Shown here in pieces: positions 1 through 5,548 of a stretch of 7,184 nt of DNA. The stretch lies in contig CABUZE010000039.1 in the NCBI GenBank assembly GCA_902495955.1, positions 1-7,184 of the forward strand, written 5' to 3'. Numbering within the stretch: the first letter of the stretch is position 1; each line of letters opens with the position of its first letter. Below the pieces are notes generated by a model that had not been told where the DNA came from, searched no databases, and saw only the letters and a list, made by a program, of their open reading frames with translations. The position numbers and the translations under genes were made by a program. The DNA comes from an uncultured Collinsella sp. GTDB taxonomy: Bacteria; Actinomycetota; Coriobacteriia; Coriobacteriales; Coriobacteriaceae.

Positions 1-712
1 CGGCCAGCCACGCGTTAACGGCACGGCTACGGATGTGCGTCTGTGCTACCGAGTCAATCGTAGAATCGGGAATACGTTCGAGCACTGAGTCCGAGGCATC
101 GGCAAGCGACTCATTGATGCGGTCGGCAAGGTCGGCCCGGACCCGCTCCAGCTGATCAGACAGACGCCGCCAGCTCGCCAACGAGCACACCGCGTCGACC
201 ATCATCGCGACCGCGACGATAAAGGCGGACAGCCGCACAATCAGCACCGGCAGATGGCCAAGCAGCCCCAGCAATGCCGGCTCCACTAAACGGCAAATAC
301 ACAACGCACCCAAGCCAAACGCGCAGGCCCAGTACAGACAGATGCGTCCGTGCAGGTTAAACGGCAGGTGCGAGTAATCCCAAAAGCGAGCGCCCGTTGT
401 TTTTTCCAACAGCACGCCCACGCTGTACTCAATCACGCTGCATACGAGCGCTGCAGCGACAAACTGGCTCGAGGCATCCGGAATTCCGCGCAACAGCAGC
501 CAGCAGGCAATGCCGCCCGCGCCATAGATGGGGCAGCACGGCCCCAGCAAAAAGCCACTGTTGGCAAATCGTCCGTGATTGAGCATGGCGCATACTGTCG
601 ACTCCCATGCCCAACCGCAAAACCCGTAAAAGGCAAACGAGAGCACCAGTGCCGAGAGTGGGCAGGCGGCAAGCGTCGCGCCGCAAAACGCCATATCAAT
701 CGCGGTCCCCAC
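1..712 (-). CDS. CmpB-family (PF06541) putative ABC transporter permease, 3' end beyond window
   Basis: This is an integral membrane protein of the family annotated 'putative ABC transporter permease' (ABC_trans_CmpB); its biochemical role is not established. The window shows 237 codons with no stop, and the C-terminus lies beyond the left edge. Family hallmarks are visible: FCGWAWES (31-38), GFLLGPCCPIYGAGG (53-67), an IEY segment (94-96), and TGARFWDYSHLPFNLHGRI (106-124). Hydrophobic segments lie at about 13-36, 62-75, 84-102, 125-142 and 154-178. A charged, probably cytosolic helical stretch follows from about 181. It is cysteine-rich, with 13 Cys visible. I chose the GTG at 712-710, which sits 3 nt after the upstream TAG and has AGGAG at 727-723. 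An internal ATG at 694-692 (codon 7) is the alternative. It is translationally coupled to the HD gene. The family call is from memory of its motifs; real membership is very likely. Confidence 0.85.
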   Translation of the reverse strand, partial: MGTAIDMAFCGATLAACPLSALVLSFAFYGFCGWAWESTVCAMLNHGRFANSGFLLGPCCPIYGAGGIACWLLLRGIPDASSQFVAAALVCSVIEYSVGVLLEKTTGARFWDYSHLPFNLHGRICLYWACAFGLGALCICRLVEPALLGLLGHLPVLIVRLSAFIVAVAMMVDAVCSLASWRRLSDQLERVRADLADRINESLADASDSVLERIPDSTIDSVAQTHIRSRAVNAWLA

Positions 713-715
713 CGT

Positions 716-1252
716 CTACCCTCTCCTCTTTTCGCTCGATGCTTTACTCACGCTATCGTCCGTCTCGTCCTTGCGCGGCAGGCGGCCGGCGACCGTCTCG
801 CGCAGAGCACACCATTTATCCGCCAGGCAAACAATCCACGCCTCGCGACACGTCGGCGGCACCGGCACCAGCGGAAACATATGCCGCACGATAATATTCC
901 GCTCGCGCGGCGTCAGCTCAAAATCCTCTTCGGCTCGCGCCAGGGCAAAAAACGGATGGCGAAAGCCATGCAGCCGATGGCTTGGGTCGGGATCGTGCCA
1001 ATCGTAGAGAAAGTAATCGTGTAACAAGGCTCCGCGCAGCAACGAGGCGCGGTCGACCGAGACACCGACGCGGCCCAGGCGCTCGGCAAAGGACAGGCTT
1101 GCCCGCGCTACCGAGGTCACATGTGTATAGACCGTCACATCGCCATGCTGGATAAACTCGCGCGTCAGGTCCAGACGGCCCGCCTGTGCCAGTTGACGGG
1201 CAGCATGGTCTACTTCGCACGCGATTTTCTCGGCACGAACGACATCGGACAT
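716..1252 (-). CDS. HD-domain metal-dependent phosphohydrolase-like protein
   Basis: This encodes a soluble protein of 178 residues with an HD superfamily fold signature. The ordered candidate metal ligands are His44 (YTHVTSVA), the His78-Asp79 doublet (ALLHDY), His99 (GFRHP), His124 (RHMFP) and Asp145 (CLADK). This H...HD...H...H...D series is typical of HD enzymes, possibly binuclear ones, so phosphohydrolase activity is likely. The substrate cannot be read from the sequence. The frame stays open up to 1324, but the ATG at 1252-1250 is preferred because AAGGAGG lies at 1263-1257, 4 nt upstream. The C-terminal 20 or so residues are charged and low in complexity, and part of that stretch encodes the ribosome binding site of the next gene. 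It is the first gene of a minus-strand pair with the CmpB-family membrane protein (3-nt gap). I recall similar HD proteins next to PF06541 proteins in Firmicutes, which would suggest a functional link. It diverges from dxs. Confidence 0.85.
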   Translation of the reverse strand: MSDVVRAEKIACEVDHAARQLAQAGRLDLTREFIQHGDVTVYTHVTSVARASLSFAERLGRVGVSVDRASLLRGALLHDYFLYDWHDPDPSHRLHGFRHPFFALARAEEDFELTPRERNIIVRHMFPLVPVPPTCREAWIVCLADKWCALRETVAGRLPRKDETDDSVSKASSEKRRG

Positions 1253-1256
1253 GCTG

Positions 1257-1263
1257 CCTCCTT
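1257..1263 (-). promoter_or_regulatory. ribosome binding site fixing the HD-protein start
   Basis: Read on the minus strand, AAGGAGG lies 4 nt before the ATG at 1252-1250. It is a near-perfect anti-16S match. It argues against the longer reading from 1324, whose extra N-terminal 24 residues contain no recognisable domain. Confidence 0.7.
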
Positions 1264-1427
1264 CCAGCGACTCACAGCGATAAGCCACGGCCTGTGCACA
1301 ATCGATAAAAACATCATGGAACACATTAGTATGGCATCGGACAAAACGTTTTGCCCCACCAGTTGGCGAATTACCGCGCCGCCGTCACATATCAAACGCC
1401 AAAATGTGCGAGACTGTTTTGTGCAAT

Positions 1428-1454
1428 TGTGCCGGCCAAGGGAGTGCCGGCGCA
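1428..1454 (+). other. GC-rich leader hairpin upstream of dxs
   Basis: Positions 1428-1436 (TGTGCCGGC) can pair with 1446-1454 (GCCGGCGCA). This gives a 9-bp stem with one G-U pair and a 9-nt loop, ending 10 nt before the GGAG at 1465-1468. There is no T tract, so it is not an intrinsic terminator for dxs. The GTGCCGGC motif occurs twice, at 1429-1436 and 1444-1451. It could affect translation of dxs, or it may be chance in GC-rich DNA. I found no convincing -35/-10 pair in the 1253-1480 divergent intergenic region on either strand. Confidence 0.3.
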
Positions 1455-1480
1455 CGATTCGCATGGAGTAACCCACAACG

Positions 1481-3262
1481 ATGCTGCTTACGCAAACGAC
1501 AACGCCCGAGGACGTCAAGGCTCTCGACCGCGCCGAGCTTCCGCTGCTCTGCGGCGAGATCCGCCACGCCATCCTCGAAAGCTCCGCCGCCGTCGGCGGG
1601 CACGTTGCCCCCAACTTGGGCGTCGTTGAGCTTACGGTTGCGCTTCATCGCGTGTTTAACTCCCCCATCGACAAGATTGTCTTTGACGTTTCGCACCAGA
1701 CCTACGCCCACAAGGCGCTGACGGGGCGCGCGTACACTTATATCGATCCGGAGCGTTATGGTGAGGCTTCTGGCTTTGCCAATCCCGACGAGTCCGAGCA
1801 CGACCTGTTTGCCATGGGCCACACCTCCACATCGGTGAGCCTGGGCTGCGGCCTGGCGCATGCTCGTGACCTGGCGGGCGACACGTATAACGTCATTACC
1901 GTTATTGGCGACGGCTCGCTTTCGGGCGGCCTGGCGTTCGAGGGCCTCAACAATGCCGCCGAGCTCGACAGCAACTTGATCATCATCGTCAACGATAACG
2001 ACCAGTCCATTGCCGAGAACCATGGTGGCCTGTATCGCAATCTGGCCGAGCTGCGCGCCAGCAACGGCGCCTGCGAGCGCAACGTTTTCCGCGCGATGGG
2101 GCTCGACTACCGCTATCTGGACGCCGGTAACGATGTGTTGGCCCTCGTCGACGCGCTGCAGGAGCTGCGCGACATCGACCACCCCATCGTGCTGCACGTC
2201 TCGACCGCCAAGGGCAAGGGCTTTGAGCCAGCCCAAAACGACCCCGAGCGCTGGCATCACGTAGGCCCCTTTGACATGGCGACCGGCCGCAAGCTCTGCC
2301 CGGGCCATCCGAGCGAGCCCGCGCCGCGCACCTATGCCGATATTACGGGCGAGGCGCTCGGCGCCGCCATCGAGCGCGATCCGCAGGTCGTGGGCATCAC
2401 GGCCGCCACGCCCTACATCATGGGCTTTACACCCGAGCTTCGCGCTGCCGCCGGCAAACAGTTCGTCGATGTGGGCATTGCCGAGGAGCACGCCGTAACT
2501 TTTGCCACCGCGCTTGCGCGCTCGGGCGCCAAGCCAGTCTTTGGTGTGTACGGCACGTTTTTGCAGCGCGCCTACGACGAGCTGTGGCACGACCTGTGCC
2601 TCAACGATGCCCCCGCAACCATCTTGGTGTTTGGCGCGTCGATCTTTGGCACCACATCCGAGACGCACCTCTCGTTCTTCGATATTTCCATGCTGGGCGC
2701 TCTTCCCAACATGCGCTACCTAGCGCCGGCCTGCATGGAGGAATATCTGTCCATGCTGAGCTGGTCGCTCGACCATCGCGAGCATCCCGTGGCGATCCGC
2801 GTACCGGGCATCGGCCTGGTAAGCCGCCCCGACCTTGCGCCCGCCGAAGACACCGACTACAGCGCCGTTCGCTACAACGTGGTGCGTCAGGGCCGCGACG
2901 TTGCCGTGCTCGCGCTTGGCGATTTCTTTGAGCTGGGTGAGCGCGTGGCAAACCGTCTGACTGCCGAGTACGGCATCGAGGCCACGCTCGTCAACCCGCG
3001 CTTTGCAACCGAGCTCGACCGCGAGTTCCTCGACAGTCTTGCCGCCGAGCATCGCGTTGTCGTCACCCTCGAGGACGGCATCTTGGACGGCGGCTGGGGC
3101 GAGCGCGTGGCATGCTATCTGGCATGCACGCCGTTGCGCACGCGCACCTTTGGCATCGCCAAGGGCTTTCCCGACCGCTACGATCCCAACGAACTGCTCG
3201 CGCAGAACGGCATGACGGTCGAGAACATGGCCGCCGAAGCCGTAAGGCTACTCAACGAGTAA
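1481..3262 (+). CDS. dxs: 1-deoxy-D-xylulose-5-phosphate synthase, short divergent type
   Basis: DXS condenses pyruvate with glyceraldehyde 3-phosphate, using thiamine diphosphate, to make DXP. DXP enters the MEP isoprenoid pathway and also feeds thiamine and pyridoxal synthesis. This cytosolic protein has 593 residues; typical DXS has about 620. It shows GGH (His41), the SHQ segment (His72; usually GHQ), GHTSTSVSL (113-121), the ThDP-binding GDG (143-145) with VNDND (170-174), WHHVGPFD (258-265), the ThDP-activating Glu335 in IAEEHAVTFA, and YGTFLQRAYDE (357-367). A transketolase C-terminal domain follows from about 460. By eye against the E. coli enzyme, His49, His80, His299, Glu370, Tyr392, Arg398, His431 and Arg478 have counterparts, but Asp427 aligns to Thr392 (motif TTSETHLSF instead of the usual ADGQTHQG type). 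It may therefore be a paralogue with altered substrate use. GGAG at 1465-1468 precedes the ATG. It is monocistronic, with a terminator straight after it. Confidence 0.82.
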   Translation: MLLTQTTTPEDVKALDRAELPLLCGEIRHAILESSAAVGGHVAPNLGVVELTVALHRVFNSPIDKIVFDVSHQTYAHKALTGRAYTYIDPERYGEASGFANPDESEHDLFAMGHTSTSVSLGCGLAHARDLAGDTYNVITVIGDGSLSGGLAFEGLNNAAELDSNLIIIVNDNDQSIAENHGGLYRNLAELRASNGACERNVFRAMGLDYRYLDAGNDVLALVDALQELRDIDHPIVLHVSTAKGKGFEPAQNDPERWHHVGPFDMATGRKLCPGHPSEPAPRTYADITGEALGAAIERDPQVVGITAATPYIMGFTPELRAAAGKQFVDVGIAEEHAVTFATALARSGAKPVFGVYGTFLQRAYDELWHDLCLNDAPATILVFGASIFGTTSETHLSFFDISMLGALPNMRYLAPACMEEYLSMLSWSLDHREHPVAIRVPGIGLVSRPDLAPAEDTDYSAVRYNVVRQGRDVAVLALGDFFELGERVANRLTAEYGIEATLVNPRFATELDREFLDSLAAEHRVVVTLEDGILDGGWGERVACYLACTPLRTRTFGIAKGFPDRYDPNELLAQNGMTVENMAAEAVRLLNE

Positions 3263-3263
3263 G

Positions 3264-3304
3264 AAAACCTCCGCAAGGAAAGCATCCCTGCGGAGGTTTT
3301 TATT
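3264..3304 (+). terminator. Rho-independent terminator of dxs
   Basis: AAAACCTCCGCA (3264-3275) pairs perfectly with TGCGGAGGTTTT (3289-3300). The 12-bp stem has a 13-nt loop, and TTTTTATTTT follows on the plus strand. It begins 2 nt after the dxs stop codon. The A tract on the left arm makes it plausibly bidirectional. Confidence 0.92.
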
Positions 3305-3319
3305 TTCCCAACTCAATTA

Positions 3320-3374
3320 TCTCGATCTGTAACATCTAGGGCCCGAATTCCCGTCTAACTGTTACAGATCTAGA
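3320..3374. repeat. Inverted-repeat unit 1 of the array
   Basis: Arms 3320-3334 and 3360-3374 pair at 14 of 15 positions; the mismatch is C3323 against T3371. The 25-nt loop contains GAATTCCC and GGGCCC. Confidence 0.85.
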
Positions 3375-3398
3375 CAAGACGTCTTAGTCCCTGACCTT

Positions 3399-3457
3399 TG
3401 TCTCAATCTGTAACAGATAGAGACCTTTTGTCCGTCCAGATGTTACAGATCGAGACA
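3399..3457. repeat. Inverted-repeat unit 2 of the array
   Basis: The 15-nt arms 3401-3415 and 3441-3455 pair at 14 of 15 positions (A3405 against C3451 mismatched). Two more outer pairs (3399-3400 with 3456-3457) give a 17-bp stem. The loop is 25 nt. This is the longest stem of the three. Confidence 0.85.
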
Positions 3458-3480
3458 TTCGAATTCCCCTGAAGAGAAAA

Positions 3481-3535
3481 TCTCGATCTGTAACAGTTAG
3501 AACCCATTTCCTCGTCTACCTGTTACTGATTGAGA
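3481..3535. repeat. Inverted-repeat unit 3 of the array
   Basis: Arms 3481-3495 and 3521-3535 pair at 13 of 15 positions, plus a G3485-T3531 wobble; T3489 faces T3527. Inner bases GTTAGA (3496-3501) partly pair with TCTACC (3515-3520), lengthening the stem. The space between the arms is again 25 nt. Confidence 0.82.
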
Positions 3536-3604
3536 CAAAACAGCGAGGCGGGCCGTCCGAAAAGCACTATCTCAGCAGCAACAACCGACGTTTGTCCAGA
3601 TAAA

Positions 3605-3639
3605 ACCTGCCAAAATAAACCTGTCCCTTTTTGGTAGGT
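3605..3639. repeat. 11-bp hairpin of possible REP type
   Basis: ACCTGCCAAAA (3605-3615) pairs with TTTTGGTAGGT (3629-3639) through 11 bp including one G-T, around a 13-nt loop containing ACCTGTCCC. On the plus strand no T tract follows. On the minus strand TTTTA follows the stem, so it could act as a weak terminator in that direction. The rest of 3536-3681 holds nothing else I can name. Together with the array and promoter, this accounts for the 492-nt gene-free gap 3263-3754. Confidence 0.5.
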
Positions 3640-3643
3640 GGAA

Positions 3644-3658
3644 TTACCCATAAGGTAA
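3644..3658. promoter_or_regulatory. small dyad upstream of the ABC operon promoter
   Basis: TTACC (3644-3648) and GGTAA (3654-3658) form a perfect 5-bp inverted repeat around CATAA. It lies 23 nt upstream of the -35 box, a plausible activator or repressor half-site arrangement. It is short enough to be chance. Confidence 0.25.
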
Positions 3659-3681
3659 GTATGTTTCTGAGTTATTTCGTG

Positions 3682-3711
3682 TTGACCCTTTTGAGCGCGA
3701 TAGGGTATAAC
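3682..3711 (+). promoter_or_regulatory. sigma-A-type promoter of the amino-acid ABC operon
   Basis: TTGACC (3682-3687) and TATAAC (3706-3711) are separated by 18 nt. Each differs from the housekeeping consensus by one base. The transcription start would fall near 3718, giving a leader of about 37 nt before the ATG at 3755. AAAGGTG at 3741-3747 serves as the ribosome binding site. Confidence 0.8.
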
Positions 3712-3754
3712 TCTACTCAACCGCTAGGGATTTTATTGAGAAAGGTGTTCTACC

Positions 3755-4750
3755 ATGAGCAAGAACCTCTCCCAGCAGGTCGTTCTCGCCCGCCGCGGCT
3801 TCGTTGCCGCCACCTTCGCAACCGTCGCCGGCCTTGGTCTTGCCGGCTGCTCCGACACCAGCGCCGAGGCCGACAAGGGTTCCGCCGCCGGCTCTTCCAA
3901 GAGCTCCGAGGATACCGAAGTTTCCACCACGCTCGACGCTAAGGCATTCGACAAGCTCGTCGACAACGGCCCCAAAGCCGACGACGATGCCATCGCCGCC
4001 AGCACCTGGGCCACGGCCGTCAAGGACGCCGGCGTCTTTAAGATCGGCGGCGTTCAGACCTCTACGCTTTTCTCCCTCCTCAACGAGAAAGACGGTCAGA
4101 CCCGCGGCTTCGATGCCGGCATCGCGCAGCTCCTGTCCAACTACATTCTGTTCGAGAACAAGGTCGAGATCACCCAGGTGACCTCGGACACTCGCGAGTC
4201 CGTCCTGCAAAATGGCCAGGTCGACGCCGTCTTTGCCACCTACACCATCACCGACGAGCGCAAGAAGCTTGTCTCCTTTGCCGGTCCCTACTACTACACC
4301 CAGCAGGCCATCCTGGTGCTCGCCGATAACGACGACATTAAGAGCGTCGACGCCCTGGCCGACAAGAACGTCGCCGTCCAGTCCGGCTCCAACGGCCCCG
4401 CCATCCTGGAGGAGTTCGCTCCCAAGGCCAGCCAGCAGGAGTTCAAGACCGACGAGGAAGCCCGTCAGGCACTCCAGCAGGGTCGCGTTGACGCCTATGT
4501 CATCGATAACAATATGCAGCAGAGCGCCCTGGTCCGCGAGCCCGGTAAGTATAAGATCGCCGGCAAGCCCTTCGGCAGCAAGGAGCCCTATGGCATCGGC
4601 CTGCCGCTCGATTCCGACGGTGTCGCCTTTGTCAACGACTTCCTTAAGAAGATCGAGGACGACGGCACCTGGACCGAACTGTGGCAGATCTGCATCGGCG
4701 ACCGCACGGGCGACACCAACGTTCCCGAGCTGCCCGAGATCGGCGCCTAG
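3755..4750 (+). CDS. Amino-acid ABC transporter substrate-binding lipoprotein (GluB-like)
   Basis: This 331-residue protein captures an amino acid outside the membrane and delivers it to the permease pair encoded downstream. The N-terminus ALARRGF-type region (12-16) has a twin-arginine-like pair, then a hydrophobic stretch and a lipobox LAGC with Cys32 as the lipid-anchored residue. A Ser/Ala/acidic linker runs to about 60. A family 3 solute-binding domain (SBP_bac_3) spans about 93-311. It includes GFDAGIAQLL (118-127), NGQVDAVFATYTITDERKK (153-171), FAGPYYYT (175-182) and AYVIDNN (247-253). By analogy with HisJ, Arg169 should hold the ligand alpha-carboxylate and Asp251 the amino group. 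The ATYTITDER segment and the operon parts resemble glutamate-binding GluB, but side-chain specificity cannot be fixed from sequence. The usual GxDxD pattern is GFDAG here. It is first in the operon, with its own promoter and a partial terminator after it. Confidence 0.9.
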   Translation: MSKNLSQQVVLARRGFVAATFATVAGLGLAGCSDTSAEADKGSAAGSSKSSEDTEVSTTLDAKAFDKLVDNGPKADDDAIAASTWATAVKDAGVFKIGGVQTSTLFSLLNEKDGQTRGFDAGIAQLLSNYILFENKVEITQVTSDTRESVLQNGQVDAVFATYTITDERKKLVSFAGPYYYTQQAILVLADNDDIKSVDALADKNVAVQSGSNGPAILEEFAPKASQQEFKTDEEARQALQQGRVDAYVIDNNMQQSALVREPGKYKIAGKPFGSKEPYGIGLPLDSDGVAFVNDFLKKIEDDGTWTELWQICIGDRTGDTNVPELPEIGA

Positions 4751-4838
4751 GCAACGAGCCTGGTAACGGCCGCAACGAAACCATATGGAAACGCACGATG
4801 CGCTTTATTGCGGTAAACTGTTTCCTCACAGAGTTGTC

Positions 4839-4870
4839 GGGGCTTCCGTACACACGGGAGCCCCTTTCCT
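4839..4870 (+). terminator. Attenuating hairpin between binding-protein and permease genes
   Basis: GGGGCTTCCGT (4839-4849) pairs with ACGGGAGCCCC (4854-4864) through 11 bp with one G-T, closed by a 4-nt loop. TTTCCTT follows, which is an interrupted and weak U tract. Being intergenic in an operon, it most likely causes partial termination, or protects the upstream mRNA end. Either would make binding protein more abundant than permease, as is usual for importers. GGGAGG (4878-4883) just after it is the ribosome binding site of the next gene. Confidence 0.7.
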
Positions 4871-4888
4871 TATCGGCGGGAGGTCCGC

Positions 4889-5548
4889 ATGAGTCTCTCC
4901 GAACTCTGGTCGCTCTATGGCCAGAACTATATCGACGCGCTGCTAGCAACCTGGGGTATGACGCTTGAGTCGTTTGCCATCGCCATGGTGCTGGCCGTCG
5001 CCGTCACCGTGATGCGCGTGTCGCCGCTCAAGCCGTTGCGCGTCTTTGGCGACCTGTATGTCCAGGTCTTCCGTAATATCCCCGGCATCGCGCTGCTCAT
5101 CATCGTCGTCTATGCGCTGCCGCCGCTCAAGGTCGTTCTGCCCTACCGCACCTGCGTTATCGTCGCCACGGTCCTTTTGGGCTCGGCCTTTGGCTCCGAG
5201 AACTTTATGAGCGGCATCAACACCGTCGGCGTCGGTCAGGTCGAAGCCGCACGCTCGCTCGGCATGAGCTTTAACCGCATCCTCGCCAAGATCGTGATTC
5301 CGCAGGCACTGCGCTCGAGCGTGCTACCCATGACCAACCTCTTTATCGCCGTCATGCTCACCACCGCGCTCGGCAGCCAGGTGCCGCTTAAACCGCAGGA
5401 GCTCACCGGCGTGGTGAGCTATATCAACACGCGCTCGCTCGGCGGCGTCGCCGCGTTCTTTATCTCGGCGCTTGGCTACCTGGGCACGGCCTTTGTGGTG
5501 AGCCACATTGGCAACTACATCGATAAGAAGGTGAGGATCCTCCGATGA
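4889..5548 (+). CDS. Amino-acid ABC transporter permease (HisM/GluC-like)
   Basis: This is a 219-residue inner-membrane subunit of the polar amino-acid importer, probably pairing with the next gene product to form the channel. Hydrophobic helices lie at about 18-41, 56-80, 88-104, 145-161 and 186-205. The cytosolic EAA loop that contacts the ATPase is clear: EAARSLGMSFNRILAKIVIP (119-138). The segment FRNIPGIALL (61-70) is a form of the RxxP motif of the HisQM permease family. Its length is close to that of corynebacterial GluC (about 228). The start is set by GGGAGG ending 5 nt before the ATG. The gene ends in an ATGA overlap with the following permease gene, indicating translational coupling and equal stoichiometry. 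Substrate assignment as glutamate or a related amino acid is inference from the whole operon. Confidence 0.9.
   Translation: MSLSELWSLYGQNYIDALLATWGMTLESFAIAMVLAVAVTVMRVSPLKPLRVFGDLYVQVFRNIPGIALLIIVVYALPPLKVVLPYRTCVIVATVLLGSAFGSENFMSGINTVGVGQVEAARSLGMSFNRILAKIVIPQALRSSVLPMTNLFIAVMLTTALGSQVPLKPQELTGVVSYINTRSLGGVAAFFISALGYLGTAFVVSHIGNYIDKKVRILR

Larger units (their letters stand above)
3320..3535. repeat. Array of six alternating-orientation 15-nt repeats (three 55-nt hairpin units)
   Basis: Six copies of TCTCGATCTGTAACA or its reverse complement lie at 3320-3334 (+), 3360-3374 (-), 3401-3415 (+), 3441-3455 (-), 3481-3495 (+) and 3521-3535 (-). Start-to-start spacing is 40, 41, 40, 40 and 40 nt. 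Each copy differs from the consensus at no more than two positions. Conservation extends a few bases on the inner side of each pair (usually nnTAGA, often followed by C). Each copy also holds the small palindrome-like core CTGTAACA(G). The intervening 25-26 nt differ from one another. The layout resembles BIME-type mosaics of alternating REP units, or an array of protein-binding sites. It starts about 16 nt after the dxs terminator T tract and ends about 146 nt before the next promoter. No coding potential is convincing here. Confidence 0.9.

Noticed and set aside
350..1024. Plus-strand frame of 224 codons across the HD and CmpB genes
   Set aside because: It overlaps two genes with strong family motifs on the minus strand. 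The translation is Arg/Ala-rich and resembles no family.
1253..1480. Promoters in the HD/dxs divergent region
   Set aside because: Several TTG and TA-rich hexamers occur on both strands, but none pairs at 16-18-nt spacing with acceptable consensus, so no promoter is called.
1385..2668. Long open frame (427 codons) on the minus strand opposite dxs
   Set aside because: It is antisense to a clearly real dxs. Its translation is Gly/Ala/Val/Arg-rich with no recognisable domain, as expected from mirror frames in GC-rich coding DNA.
3320..3535. CRISPR array
   Set aside because: Regular 40-nt spacing invites the idea, but the repeats are only 15 nt, alternate in orientation and have 25-26-nt spacers. 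No cas gene is present in the window.
3523..3720. Minus-strand 65-codon frame in the dxs/ABC-operon gap
   Set aside because: It crosses the last array repeat, the 3605-3639 hairpin and the operon promoter. It has no domain and no good ribosome binding site, so it is best explained as read-through of non-coding repeats.
4799..4968. Small plus-strand frame reading through the intergenic hairpin into the first permease gene
   Set aside because: There is no ribosome binding site. It runs through the hairpin and continues out of frame inside a well-supported permease gene.
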